A stretch of 64,000 nt of DNA from NCBI GenBank assembly GCA_900539595.1, contig UQCQ01000009.1, positions 1 to 64,000 of the forward strand. The letters are read 5' to 3'. A model generated the notes under the pieces. It saw nothing but the letters and a program-made list of their open reading frames with translations, made no database searches and was not told where the DNA came from. Positions 17,652 to 24,864 of this stretch are shown piece by piece. Source of the stretch: an uncultured Mollicutes bacterium (GTDB taxonomy: Bacteria; Bacillota_I; Bacilli_A; RFN20; CAG-826). Numbering within the stretch: the stretch's first letter is position 1; each line of letters starts with the position of its first letter. The translations under genes and the position numbers were made by a program.

Positions 17652-19600
17652 TATTTCTTAACCTCTTTAATGAATGTGTCTTCTTCATTGAAGGAGACGT
17701 TTTCCTCAATCCAGGCCCGACGCTGGGAAGGATCGTTTCCCATGAGAATACTAATGCGCTTTTCAACCACCAAGGGGTCTTCTATCGTAACTTTATATAA
17801 TTTGCGTGTGGCCTTATTCATGGTCGTGTTATAGAGTTGATCCGCATTCATTTCGCCCAACCCTTTATATCGATTGATTCCGTATCCTGGGCCGATTTTC
17901 TTTTTAGCCTCTTCCAAAGATTCGTCGTCCCATGCGTATACAAATTTATGCGCTGGATCGCTTTTTTTGTAAACACGATAAAGAGGTGGGCAAGCAATAT
18001 AGACCATTCCGTGAGTGATAAGGGGCTTCATATAATTATAGAAAAAGGTCAAAAGCAAAATTTGAATGTGAGCACCATCGGTATCGGCATCGGTCATGAT
18101 GATGATTTTGCCGTAGTGACTATCTTCTACATCGAAATTCGCGCCGACTCCCGCTCCGATTGTTTGAATAATCGTGGAAAATTCCGTGTTGGCCAACATG
18201 CGTTCCATGGTAACGGAATCGGTATTGAGAGGTTTTCCACGTAATGGAAGAATAGCTTGGTGCATGCGGTCACGGCCCGATTTCGCCGAGCCTCCTGCGG
18301 AGTCGCCCTCTACTATAAAGAGCTCGTTATTGCGATAATCCTTGCTCTGCGCGGAAGCGAGCTTGTCCGAAATGATGAAGTCTTGTTTTTTGGTTTTTCC
18401 GTTCCTTGCGGCCTGCTTTGCTTTTCTTGCCGCGTCTCTAGCAGCTTTCGAAGCCTGGCACTTCTTCACCAAATCCACCGCGAAGTCCTTGTGCTCAGCG
18501 AGGTAGTGAACAAGATTATTATAAACGAAGTCGTTGACAACGGACGTTGCCTCCGGTGTTCCTAATTTTCCTTTGGTCTGTCCTTCGTATTCGAGCTTAT
18601 CTTCGGGGATTTTAACAGCAATAATGGCCGTTAACCCTTCACGAATATCGGTGCCATCTAGTTTTTGATTTTCTTTGATTACCCCGTTTTGGAGAGCCCA
18701 ATCATTCACGGCACGGGTAATGCCTAATCTCAAGCCCGTTTCATGCGTGCCGCCGTCATGAGTGCGAACCGAGTTGGCATAGGAGTAAACGTTTTCATTG
18801 TAATCTTCGTTGCACCATTGCATGGCGACTTCCATGCGAATGGACGAGGTCTCATCGTCAAAACCGATTACGCCGCCGATTGGCTTTTTGTTTTGGTTTA
18901 AAACACTGATATATTCGATGAGGCCTTGGGGATAAAAGAACTCATGGCTGAGCCCAGTGCGTTCATCCTTAAGGAAAAAGTGAACCTTCTTGAGTAAAAA
19001 AGCTTCTTCCTGAAGGTGGTTATAAATCGTGTCCCATTTGAATTCGACCGTGGAAAAAATTCTTTTGTCCGGCTTAAAACGTACCAAGGTTCCGTGCTTT
19101 TTCGTTGGACCAAGTTCTTCAAGAGGCTGAACGAGTTTCCCGCCGTCCTCAAATCGAATATGATAAATTTTCCCTAAGCGATAAATGGTAACGTCGATCC
19201 ATTCCGAGAGCGCATTGGTTACGGTTGCACCCACACCATGTAAACCAGCTGAAGTCGTGTAGTTTTTGCTAGAAAATTTTCCGCCGGAATGGAGCGTAGT
19301 GTAAATCAACTGTACTGCGGGGATACCTGTTTGAGGGTGGATGTCGACGGGGATACCACGTCCTTCGTCTTCCACAGAAACCGATCCATCTTTATGGATG
19401 CAAACGGAAACACGGTCCCCATACCCGTTGACTGCTTCGTCTACCCCGTTATCCACGATTTCCCAAACCAAATGGTGAAGTCCTGTCGAATTCGTTGAAC
19501 CGATGTACATGCCTGGGCGTTTGCGCACTCCTTCCATCTCGCTAAGGAGTTCAATGTTGCGCGCATTATATTGCTTTTCGGCTTCCTCAATGTTAACCAT
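17651..19600 (-). CDS. parE: DNA topoisomerase IV subunit B
   Basis: GHKL ATPase subunit of topoisomerase IV (649 aa). ATP-site motifs: EIVDNGVDEAVNGY, VEDEGRGIPVD and GLHGVGATVTNALS; the Toprim domain has LFIVEGDSAGGSAKSGRDR and IIMTDADTDGAHI. The sequence DKLASAQS before the EGDS motif is ParE-like rather than the gyrase PGKLADC form. No clear ribosome site precedes the ATG, but a perfect -10 box lies 30 nt upstream. Overlaps parC by one base. Confidence 0.93.
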   Translation of the reverse strand: MVNIEEAEKQYNARNIELLSEMEGVRKRPGMYIGSTNSTGLHHLVWEIVDNGVDEAVNGYGDRVSVCIHKDGSVSVEDEGRGIPVDIHPQTGIPAVQLIYTTLHSGGKFSSKNYTTSAGLHGVGATVTNALSEWIDVTIYRLGKIYHIRFEDGGKLVQPLEELGPTKKHGTLVRFKPDKRIFSTVEFKWDTIYNHLQEEAFLLKKVHFFLKDERTGLSHEFFYPQGLIEYISVLNQNKKPIGGVIGFDDETSSIRMEVAMQWCNEDYNENVYSYANSVRTHDGGTHETGLRLGITRAVNDWALQNGVIKENQKLDGTDIREGLTAIIAVKIPEDKLEYEGQTKGKLGTPEATSVVNDFVYNNLVHYLAEHKDFAVDLVKKCQASKAARDAARKAKQAARNGKTKKQDFIISDKLASAQSKDYRNNELFIVEGDSAGGSAKSGRDRMHQAILPLRGKPLNTDSVTMERMLANTEFSTIIQTIGAGVGANFDVEDSHYGKIIIMTDADTDGAHIQILLLTFFYNYMKPLITHGMVYIACPPLYRVYKKSDPAHKFVYAWDDESLEEAKKKIGPGYGINRYKGLGEMNADQLYNTTMNKATRKLYKVTIEDPLVVEKRISILMGNDPSQRRAWIEENVSFNEEDTFIKEVKK

Positions 19601-19611
19601 ACGTGAATATT

Positions 19612-19636
19612 CAGTCTAATGACTGGGGGTATTATA
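19612..19636 (-). promoter_or_regulatory. parE promoter -10 box and adjacent inverted repeat
   Basis: TATAAT on the minus strand (19631-19636) points toward parE. A matching -35 is weak. Just downstream, near the expected transcript start, CAGTC (19612-19616) and GACTG (19621-19625) form a 14-bp inverted repeat that could be an operator or a 5' hairpin. Confidence 0.55.
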
Positions 19637-19698
19637 ACGCATGAAAAGTTTGAAAAGCACCATTAAATCGCCATAATGGATAAGTTAGGAATTAAATT

Positions 19699-20466
19699 AT
19701 GAATCTCATATTGGTCAATGTTCTCTACGGATTATTCGCCGCTGTCCTTGGATATTTTGTTGGATCTATTCCAACAGGCGTATTGGTTGGCAAATTATTT
19801 TTTCATGAAGACCCTCGAGATAAGGGGTCACACAATAGCGGTGGGACCAATGTGGCAAGAACTTTTGGCAAAAAATTCGGGGTATTGGTCATTGCGCTCG
19901 ATATGATTAAGGCCTTGATACCGGTTTTTATCATTTGGGCTATTGGAGAATTTAGCCCATTGAACCAATATTTAGCTTGGAGCGCCACTTGGGGGAACGC
20001 GCAAGTTGGCGGAAATAAAATGTTTTACTGGATAGCGGGACTATTTTCCGCGATTGGTCATTGCTGGCCCATTTACATCCATTTCAAAGGTGGGAAAGCG
20101 GTCGCCTGTTTCATGGGGCTGAATTGCTTAACCTCGTGGCTTCAATTCGTTTGTTCTGGCTTTTCTTATCTTTATATCGCACATAAATCGAAATATATAT
20201 CGTTAACTTCCATTATCGTCTCTGGAATTGGAATGATTGTTGCTTGGATTGTCTTTATCATTCAAGTTTCCGTTCCGTCACAAGCTTTTAATACCAATGT
20301 ATTCTTATGGAATTTTGGCTTTGGCCCCTTCTTAGAATATGGATTTGAATATGCGATTATGGATACTGCTATCACTGTTTTGCTGATTGCTCGCCATAAA
20401 TCCAACATTGAGAGGTTAAAAAAACATACGGAAACAAAAAATCCATTCTCCAAAGTCTCAAAGTAA
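19699..20466 (+). CDS. plsY: Acyl-phosphate:glycerol-3-phosphate acyltransferase PlsY
   Basis: Membrane enzyme (255 aa) that transfers an acyl group from acyl phosphate to glycerol 3-phosphate, the first step of phosphatidic acid synthesis. The three PlsY motifs are visible: GSIPTGVLVGK, DKGSHNSGGTNVARTFGKK and GHCWPIYIHFKGGKAVA. Several hydrophobic segments alternate with these loops. It is longer than typical PlsY (about 200 aa) because of insertions in the C-terminal half. Divergent from parE; in several Firmicutes plsY also neighbours parE. Confidence 0.92.
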   Translation: MNLILVNVLYGLFAAVLGYFVGSIPTGVLVGKLFFHEDPRDKGSHNSGGTNVARTFGKKFGVLVIALDMIKALIPVFIIWAIGEFSPLNQYLAWSATWGNAQVGGNKMFYWIAGLFSAIGHCWPIYIHFKGGKAVACFMGLNCLTSWLQFVCSGFSYLYIAHKSKYISLTSIIVSGIGMIVAWIVFIIQVSVPSQAFNTNVFLWNFGFGPFLEYGFEYAIMDTAITVLLIARHKSNIERLKKHTETKNPFSKVSK

Positions 20467-21490
20467 ATTATTAGTAGTTTTCTAGGTATTTAAAATAATA
20501 GAATAAACTAAAAATTATTTGAAAAAATATTCGGATAATACTTTGTTTTTGATTGACAAAGTTTTGTAATTTAATTATTAATTCTGTTTTTTTAAAAAAT
20601 TGGATTATGCGTTATCTTTTTTAACATTTTGTGTTCAATGCACCCCTTATCCGCTTCTTCTACACCCCGGGCAATTAAACTCTGCACAGAACTCACTGTT
20701 AAATTATTTGTTTTAAGAAAAGGATCGCTGGTCCCGAGTGCGAAGACAAAGGAAAAAAGAAAAAACATACTGCAATATTTATGAACTTAATAGATCTTCA
20801 GTTTCCAAATCGTTATAACAAACTATTTGAAAGATATTACTAGGTTATAGACAGGTTGGTTTCCTTCAAATTTTACTAAGTCCGTCACGTCTACATCTTT
20901 AAAAATTTTCCACAGTTCTTTTTTCTCTTTCTTCAAACACTCTTTGCCATAGAAAACATTTATAACGCTGAAACAAGAGATGTCCCCTCGTGGTTGTAAG
21001 CAGTTTGGATACAATCAAAAAAACTTGACGAGAATGTGATAATTTACCAATCGGAAATCATAATGAAATCTCCTTCTTTCACTTCTTTTTATGATTTATT
21101 ATGAAACGGATGGCTTTTCTAAAGGAGAATTTGCCAGCTTCCGACAGATGGCTTTCCATTTCGCTCGGAATAGATTATGGTTCAGTTCCATAACGTTTCT
21201 AGAGCTGAAAAAACCACATAGTTTTGCAGGTGTCCCATATCAAGCCGGAATTCTCGTAAATGGATTGCCTTGTTTTGCCTAAGTAAAGTGTTGGTTTTTT
21301 GGAAAACAGCAACGAAATCAGTATTAGCTCGAGCAAACGATTTTAAGAAATCTTTTTGGGGGGAAGTGTTCATCGTTTGACTTGTCCACACCATTGGCTT
21401 AGTGCCGCGATGCGATTGTGTCGCATGCGGACGCTGCAATTTTGAAAGGATCTAAGCTTCTTTTCGCCATGGAATGGAGCGTGAGGAGAC
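20467..21490. other. About 1 kb without a convincing gene
   Basis: Base composition changes within the stretch: very AT-rich to about 20640, more mixed afterwards. Open frames of 63-85 codons at 20823-21014 (-), 21091-21282 (+) and 21182-21439 (-) overlap one another and lack ribosome sites and recognisable families, so they are not called. A candidate promoter lies at 20553-20581. The area may be decayed coding sequence or hold an unrecognised RNA. No tRNA, RNase P or tmRNA signature was found. Confidence 0.55.
20553..20581 (+). promoter_or_regulatory. Promoter-like sequence with no assigned gene
   Basis: Perfect TTGACA (20553-20558) followed after 17 nt by TATTAA (20576-20581). It points into the gene-free region, so it could drive an unrecognised RNA or be chance in AT-rich DNA. 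Confidence 0.35.
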
Positions 21491-21514
21491 AAAAAAGGCA
21501 CCCATCTGGATGCC
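21491..21514 (-). terminator. Intrinsic terminator closing the candidate RNA
   Basis: Minus-strand hairpin GGCATCCAGATGGGTGCC followed by TTTTTT. It lies over 100 nt beyond the efp-yneF terminator, implying a separate transcript. Confidence 0.65.
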
Positions 21515-21612
21515 CTGTTTGCTAGCAACCTTAAGGTTATAGCTTTAAGCGGCCGCTTTTTTGCAAAACCGCTTAAACCACCTTAGAAGTTAGACAACCA
21601 TTATTGCAAAAA
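21491..21612 (-). ncRNA. Candidate structured RNA of unknown class
   Basis: Read leftward, the segment between two intrinsic terminators folds into a long hairpin: TAAGGT/ACCTTA arms (21580-21585 with 21532-21537) enclose a 9-bp stem TTTAAGCGG/CCGCTTAAA (21569-21577 with 21544-21552). It ends in a terminator (GGCA/TGCC outer pairing, 21497-21514, then six T). A TATAAT sits at 21622-21627 on this strand, inside the preceding terminator loop, and could start a transcript of about 120 nt. No match to tmRNA, SRP RNA, RNase P or tRNA was recognised. Confidence 0.4.
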
Positions 21613-21634
21613 AAGCACGCCATTATAGCGTGCT
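21608..21634 (-). terminator. Terminator of the efp-yneF operon
   Basis: AGCACGC (21614-21620) pairs with GCGTGCT (21628-21634) and is followed leftward by seven T. The yneF stop codon (21623-21625) lies in the loop. Confidence 0.85.
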
Positions 21635-21847
21635 GTTTTTCTTCATGGAATTCATGATTTTGCGAATGTCTGCTTCGCTGGGCTTACGTCCCATTTGAAG
21701 GTACATTGCACGAATCATTTGTTCATTGATTGGAGGGTTCTTTTGAATTTCCTTTTTGATAATGGCTCTAGCGCCGAAGAAACCGCCTATTAGGCCCAAA
21801 ATCAACGCAGCGAGAACGAGGCAAAACCAGCCAACGTTCCATTCCAT
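21623..21847 (-). CDS. UPF0154 (YneF-like) membrane protein
   Basis: 74-aa protein with one N-terminal transmembrane helix (residues about 6-26, AALILGLIGGFFGARAII) and the conserved cytoplasmic stretch KKNPPINEQMIRAMYLQMGRKPSE-like (here QKNPPINEQMIRAMYLQMGR), diagnostic of the YneF/UPF0154 family common in Firmicutes and mycoplasmas. Function unknown. Its ATG overlaps the efp stop by one base (TAATG), and its own stop sits inside the operon terminator. Confidence 0.9.
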   Translation of the reverse strand: MEWNVGWFCLVLAALILGLIGGFFGARAIIKKEIQKNPPINEQMIRAMYLQMGRKPSEADIRKIMNSMKKNSTL

Positions 21848-22410
21848 TAGTTGGCCCTCCCGTCGTATTTGCCAGTGGTGGTATCGACGGAGATTTTGTC
21901 GCCTTGGTTGATGAAGAGGGGGACACGGATGTTCATTCCGGTTTCAAGCTTAGCATCTTTGGAACCGCCGTTAGAAACAGTGTCGCCACGGACACCCGGT
22001 TCGCATTCAACAACCGTTAAAACAACTTTAGACGGAAGTTGGACATCCAAGATTTCGTCTTCGTACGAGACGATGGTCACTTCTTGGTTCGGGGCGAGGA
22101 AGGGGATGATGTCTCCATAGTTATTTTTGGCGAGTTCGGCTTGCTCATAGGTTTTGCCATCCATAAAAACAAGGGTCTCGCCGGAATCATAGAGATATTG
22201 CATGATTTTCTTGTCGATGTGAATGTCTTCGACTCCATAGCCCGAGTTTCTGGCGAGCTCGGTGATGGCTCCAGTGCGCAAATTTTTGACTTTGACTTTG
22301 GCGACCATTTTTCTCATGGCTGTTTTGTTAAGAAGGATATCGATAACACGATAAAGATTTCCTTCATCAATGAAATAATTGCCAGGACGTAATTCAGTAA
22401 CGTTGATCAT
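21847..22410 (-). CDS. efp: Translation elongation factor P
   Basis: Three-domain EF-P (187 aa) that relieves ribosome stalling at polyproline. Domains I-III are recognised by NVTELRPGNYFIDEGNLYRV, VKVKNLRTGAITE, QYLYDSGETLVFMDGKTYEQ and GDTVSNGGSKDAKLETG. The tip loop of domain I, usually PGKG with the modified lysine, reads NKTAMRKM here, placing Met where Bacillus EF-P has its modified Lys. A very similar loop occurs in mycoplasma EF-P as I recall it. Coupled by one base to yneF downstream. Confidence 0.94.
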   Translation of the reverse strand: MINVTELRPGNYFIDEGNLYRVIDILLNKTAMRKMVAKVKVKNLRTGAITELARNSGYGVEDIHIDKKIMQYLYDSGETLVFMDGKTYEQAELAKNNYGDIIPFLAPNQEVTIVSYEDEILDVQLPSKVVLTVVECEPGVRGDTVSNGGSKDAKLETGMNIRVPLFINQGDKISVDTTTGKYDGRAN

Positions 22411-22469
22411 TTTTCTACTCCTAAAAGCGTATCAAACGCGGAAAATATTATAAATAAATTTATAATCCG

Positions 22470-23126
22470 TTAAAAGCCCCAGTTCTTTGAAGAAAGATAG
22501 GGGTTATATTGCAGCTCATTTTCGAGGGTGGTTTTCGGACCGTGTCCTGGGAAAATGGAAGTATTTGGTGACAATTTCATCAATTTTCCTAAGGAATCAT
22601 CGCGAAGCTGGGGTGCAGAACCCGCAAGGTCATCACGTCCAACGCCCAAATGGAACAACGTATCTCCGGTGAAACATAGGTCAAGGTCTGGAAAATAAAA
22701 GCAGCAAGAACCTACCGTATGGAATGGTGTATGAAGGACAAGACAACGAAGAGAACCTTCAAAAAGCTCCAATCCATCATATATTTCCTCCACCTTCCCT
22801 TCCCAAACGAAAGGCTCGCCAATTAAATCTTCGGAGGCGTTTCGCTTCGGAGAAGATAAACAAGGAATATCCTGGGTATGAAGATATACCGACACTTCTT
22901 GACAGCCCCCAGTTCGCTGAGACAAGCCATAAATATGGTCGAAATGTCCGTGGGTCAATAATATTCCTAGGCATTGGCTATGGTGTTTTTGTATAAATTT
23001 TCCAATACGATCGGCACGATTGTCACCCATGTCGATAATAATACACGGGCCGCCTTCTTCCCCTAGACAATAAACATTAGACCAAAAACCTCCGTTATAG
23101 AGGTTTGTTACTTTGTAATTGCTCAT
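22470..23126 (-). CDS. Metallo-beta-lactamase fold hydrolase (glyoxalase II-like)
   Basis: 218-aa single-domain hydrolase with the metal-binding motif LTHGHFDHIYG, a further His in LHTPFHTVGSCCFYF, the bridging Asp in LCFTGDTLF and a last His in IFPGHGPKTTLENE. This is the pattern of small glyoxalase-II-like hydrolases in Firmicutes (YqgX group); substrate cannot be assigned. It starts by an ATGA overlap with a small membrane protein gene upstream. Confidence 0.9.
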   Translation of the reverse strand: MSNYKVTNLYNGGFWSNVYCLGEEGGPCIIIDMGDNRADRIGKFIQKHHSQCLGILLTHGHFDHIYGLSQRTGGCQEVSVYLHTQDIPCLSSPKRNASEDLIGEPFVWEGKVEEIYDGLELFEGSLRCLVLHTPFHTVGSCCFYFPDLDLCFTGDTLFHLGVGRDDLAGSAPQLRDDSLGKLMKLSPNTSIFPGHGPKTTLENELQYNPYLSSKNWGF

Positions 23127-23521
23127 AGCGTGATAATTAGTTCATCGAAATGCTCACTCGCGTAAGAATAACTGTACCAATTTACCCAAATAGAATCAGC
23201 CATCTCTTTGTTTTGTCTTAATTCCTCGTTATACCAGGCGATTTCTTTCGTGACCTTTTTTAGTTCGGATTCTTTGTTTTCGTCGTTTTTGGCTTCGAGA
23301 TATCGTGCCATTAGGTCCTCTCGGTTTTGCAAGGATATTTCGTAAGCTTTTTGATTGCCGAATGCGTGATAGGCAACGCTAGTAAGATTAAAAACAAAAG
23401 CCATCCCCAAAATCAAAGAAGAGAACGCACCAATCCCTTCAGGAATTTTTTTCTTCTTGGTTAATAGACTTAGGGGAATAAAGCCGAGGGAAACAATGGT
23501 GATGAAAATGAAAAGAAGCAT
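23123..23521 (-). CDS. Small membrane protein of unknown function
   Basis: 132 aa, not recognised. Two hydrophobic segments (residues about 2-20 and 33-52) separated by a short KKKK loop are followed by a charged helical C-terminal region with Glu/Lys repeats and an aromatic end (SIWVNWYSYSYASEHF). It overlaps the downstream hydrolase gene by ATGA, so the two proteins are probably made together. No ligand-binding motif was seen. Confidence 0.6.
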   Translation of the reverse strand: MLLFIFITIVSLGFIPLSLLTKKKKIPEGIGAFSSLILGMAFVFNLTSVAYHAFGNQKAYEISLQNREDLMARYLEAKNDENKESELKKVTKEIAWYNEELRQNKEMADSIWVNWYSYSYASEHFDELIITL

Positions 23522-23534
23522 GCTTTAGTTTAAC

Positions 23535-23563
23535 AAAAAAATAAGGCCGAGGCCTTATTTTTT
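23535..23563 (-). terminator. Terminator after rpmG, overlapping its stop codon
   Basis: AATAAGGC (23540-23547) pairs with GCCTTATT (23552-23559), flanked by A-run and T-run so it can act in both directions. The rpmG stop (23555-23557) is in the right arm. Confidence 0.85.
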
Positions 23564-23713
23564 CTCTTTGTGCAACGTCTTTTCCCTGCAACGGTGGCAA
23601 TATTTTTTGATTTCCATTTTAGCAGGGTGAGAGCGCTTATTACGGGTGGTGATGTAATTTTCTTCACCGCACACGGTGCACTTTAAGATGACTTCATCGC
23701 GTTTGCTGGCCAT
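23555..23713 (-). CDS. rpmG: Ribosomal protein bL33 (zinc-binding type)
   Basis: 52-aa bL33 with both zinc-binding pairs, CTVCG and CHRC, i.e. the C+ form. MASKRDEVILKCTVCG is the start used; it follows GGGAGAAG, whereas the 13 codons upstream in frame have no site. It is a large-subunit protein near the E site. Divergent from ispG, monocistronic by the look of its own terminator. Confidence 0.93.
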   Translation of the reverse strand: MASKRDEVILKCTVCGEENYITTRNKRSHPAKMEIKKYCHRCREKTLHKEKK

Positions 23714-23796
23714 TTTTCTTCTCCCTCTATTGAGCGTTGATGAGTTTACCATAGTAAAAAGGGAAAATCTATAAGCAAAATCGGGCGAAAACGCAT

Positions 23797-23802
23797 TACA
23801 AT
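23797..23802 (+). promoter_or_regulatory. -10 box immediately before ispG
   Basis: TACAAT ends 6 nt before the ispG ATG, so a transcript from it would begin at or next to the start codon. No ribosome site is present. No convincing -35 was found. Confidence 0.4.
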
Positions 23803-23808
23803 GAAGTT

Positions 23809-24864
23809 ATGGTAAAACGCAAAGACACAAGACCTGTTCACGTTGGGAACATCCAACTGGGCGGACAAGAAAAAATATTGATTCAAAGCATGTGCTCCAT
23901 TAAAACGAGTCGCACGGATCTCGTGGTAGAGCAGCTTCGAAAATGTCACGAACTTGGAGCCGATTTAATGAGACTTTCCGTCCTAGACGAAGAGGATGCA
24001 AAAGCGTTCTCTATTTTGAAAAAGGAAGTCTCTATTCCTTTAATCGCCGATATTCACTTTGACTATCGTTTGGCACTTTGCGCCATTGAAAATGGGGCAG
24101 ACGCCATCCGCGTTAACCCCGGCAACATCGGCTCCAAAGAACGAATTTGGCAAATTGCCACAAAATGTGCCTCTAAAAGGATTCCCATTCGCATTGGCGT
24201 GAACTCTGGTTCTTTGAAAAAAGATGCTAATTCTAACGATCCACGCCCTGCATCCGCGATACAGTTGATGGATGATTTAACCGAATGCGTTGCCATTTTC
24301 GAAGAGGTGGGTTTCCATGATTTGGTCTTATCCGCCAAAGGAAGCAATGTTCTTGAAACCGTGGAAGCCTATAAAGAAGCCTCCAAACGTTTTCCCTATC
24401 CTCTTCACTTAGGGATCACGGAAGCGGGACCCAAGGACATTGGCCTTATCCGTTCCACTGCCGGACTTGCCCCCTTATTAATGGAGGGAATCGGGGACAC
24501 CATTCGTATCTCTCTTAGCGATGCTCCAGAAGAAGAAATTAGGGCCTGCTGCCGTCTTTTACATGATTTGGGGCTTAAACCAGATTACCCGACCTTCATT
24601 TCCTGTCCCACGTGTGGGAGAACCCAGGTAAATCTGATTCCTACGGCCAAGGCGCTTCAATCTTATATGGAAGAAAACCACATCAATAAAACGGTTGCCG
24701 TAATGGGGTGCGTCGTCAATGGTCCCGGAGAAGCCAAGCACGCGGACTTAGGGTGCGCAGGCGGAAAAGGACGCTGGGTTATCTTTCAAAAAGGAAAGAT
24801 CCTTAAGGAAGTAAAAGACGGGGAGATTATCCCCGCCATGATCGAAGAATTGAAAAAACTTTAG
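23809..24864 (+). CDS. ispG: 4-hydroxy-3-methylbut-2-enyl-diphosphate synthase
   Basis: [4Fe-4S] enzyme of the MEP isoprenoid route converting MEcPP to HMBPP. Seen: VHVGNIQLGGQEKILIQSM, the TIM-barrel segments PLIADIHFDYRLAL and IRVNPGNIG, and the cluster ligands in SCPTCGRTQ and GCVVNGPGEAKHAD. 351 aa is the normal bacterial size. There is no clear Shine-Dalgarno; a -10 box lies 6 nt upstream. It ends directly against the stop codon of the convergent helicase gene with no spacer. Confidence 0.96.
   Translation: MVKRKDTRPVHVGNIQLGGQEKILIQSMCSIKTSRTDLVVEQLRKCHELGADLMRLSVLDEEDAKAFSILKKEVSIPLIADIHFDYRLALCAIENGADAIRVNPGNIGSKERIWQIATKCASKRIPIRIGVNSGSLKKDANSNDPRPASAIQLMDDLTECVAIFEEVGFHDLVLSAKGSNVLETVEAYKEASKRFPYPLHLGITEAGPKDIGLIRSTAGLAPLLMEGIGDTIRISLSDAPEEEIRACCRLLHDLGLKPDYPTFISCPTCGRTQVNLIPTAKALQSYMEENHINKTVAVMGCVVNGPGEAKHADLGCAGGKGRWVIFQKGKILKEVKDGEIIPAMIEELKKL

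Noticed and set aside
15027..19600. DNA gyrase (gyrA/gyrB) instead of topoisomerase IV
   Set aside because: GyrA-box absent in the A subunit, and the B subunit has the ParE-like DKLASAQS segment; partner order parE-parC and plsY neighbourhood fit Topo IV.
20823..21439. Short open frames 20823-21014 (-), 21091-21282 (+), 21182-21439 (-)
   Set aside because: They overlap each other, lack ribosome sites and resemble no family; reported as a gene-poor region instead.
20467..21622. tRNA, tmRNA, SRP RNA or RNase P RNA in the gap
   Set aside because: Searched by eye on both strands for T-loop, tmRNA ends, SRP domain IV and RNase P core motifs; none found.
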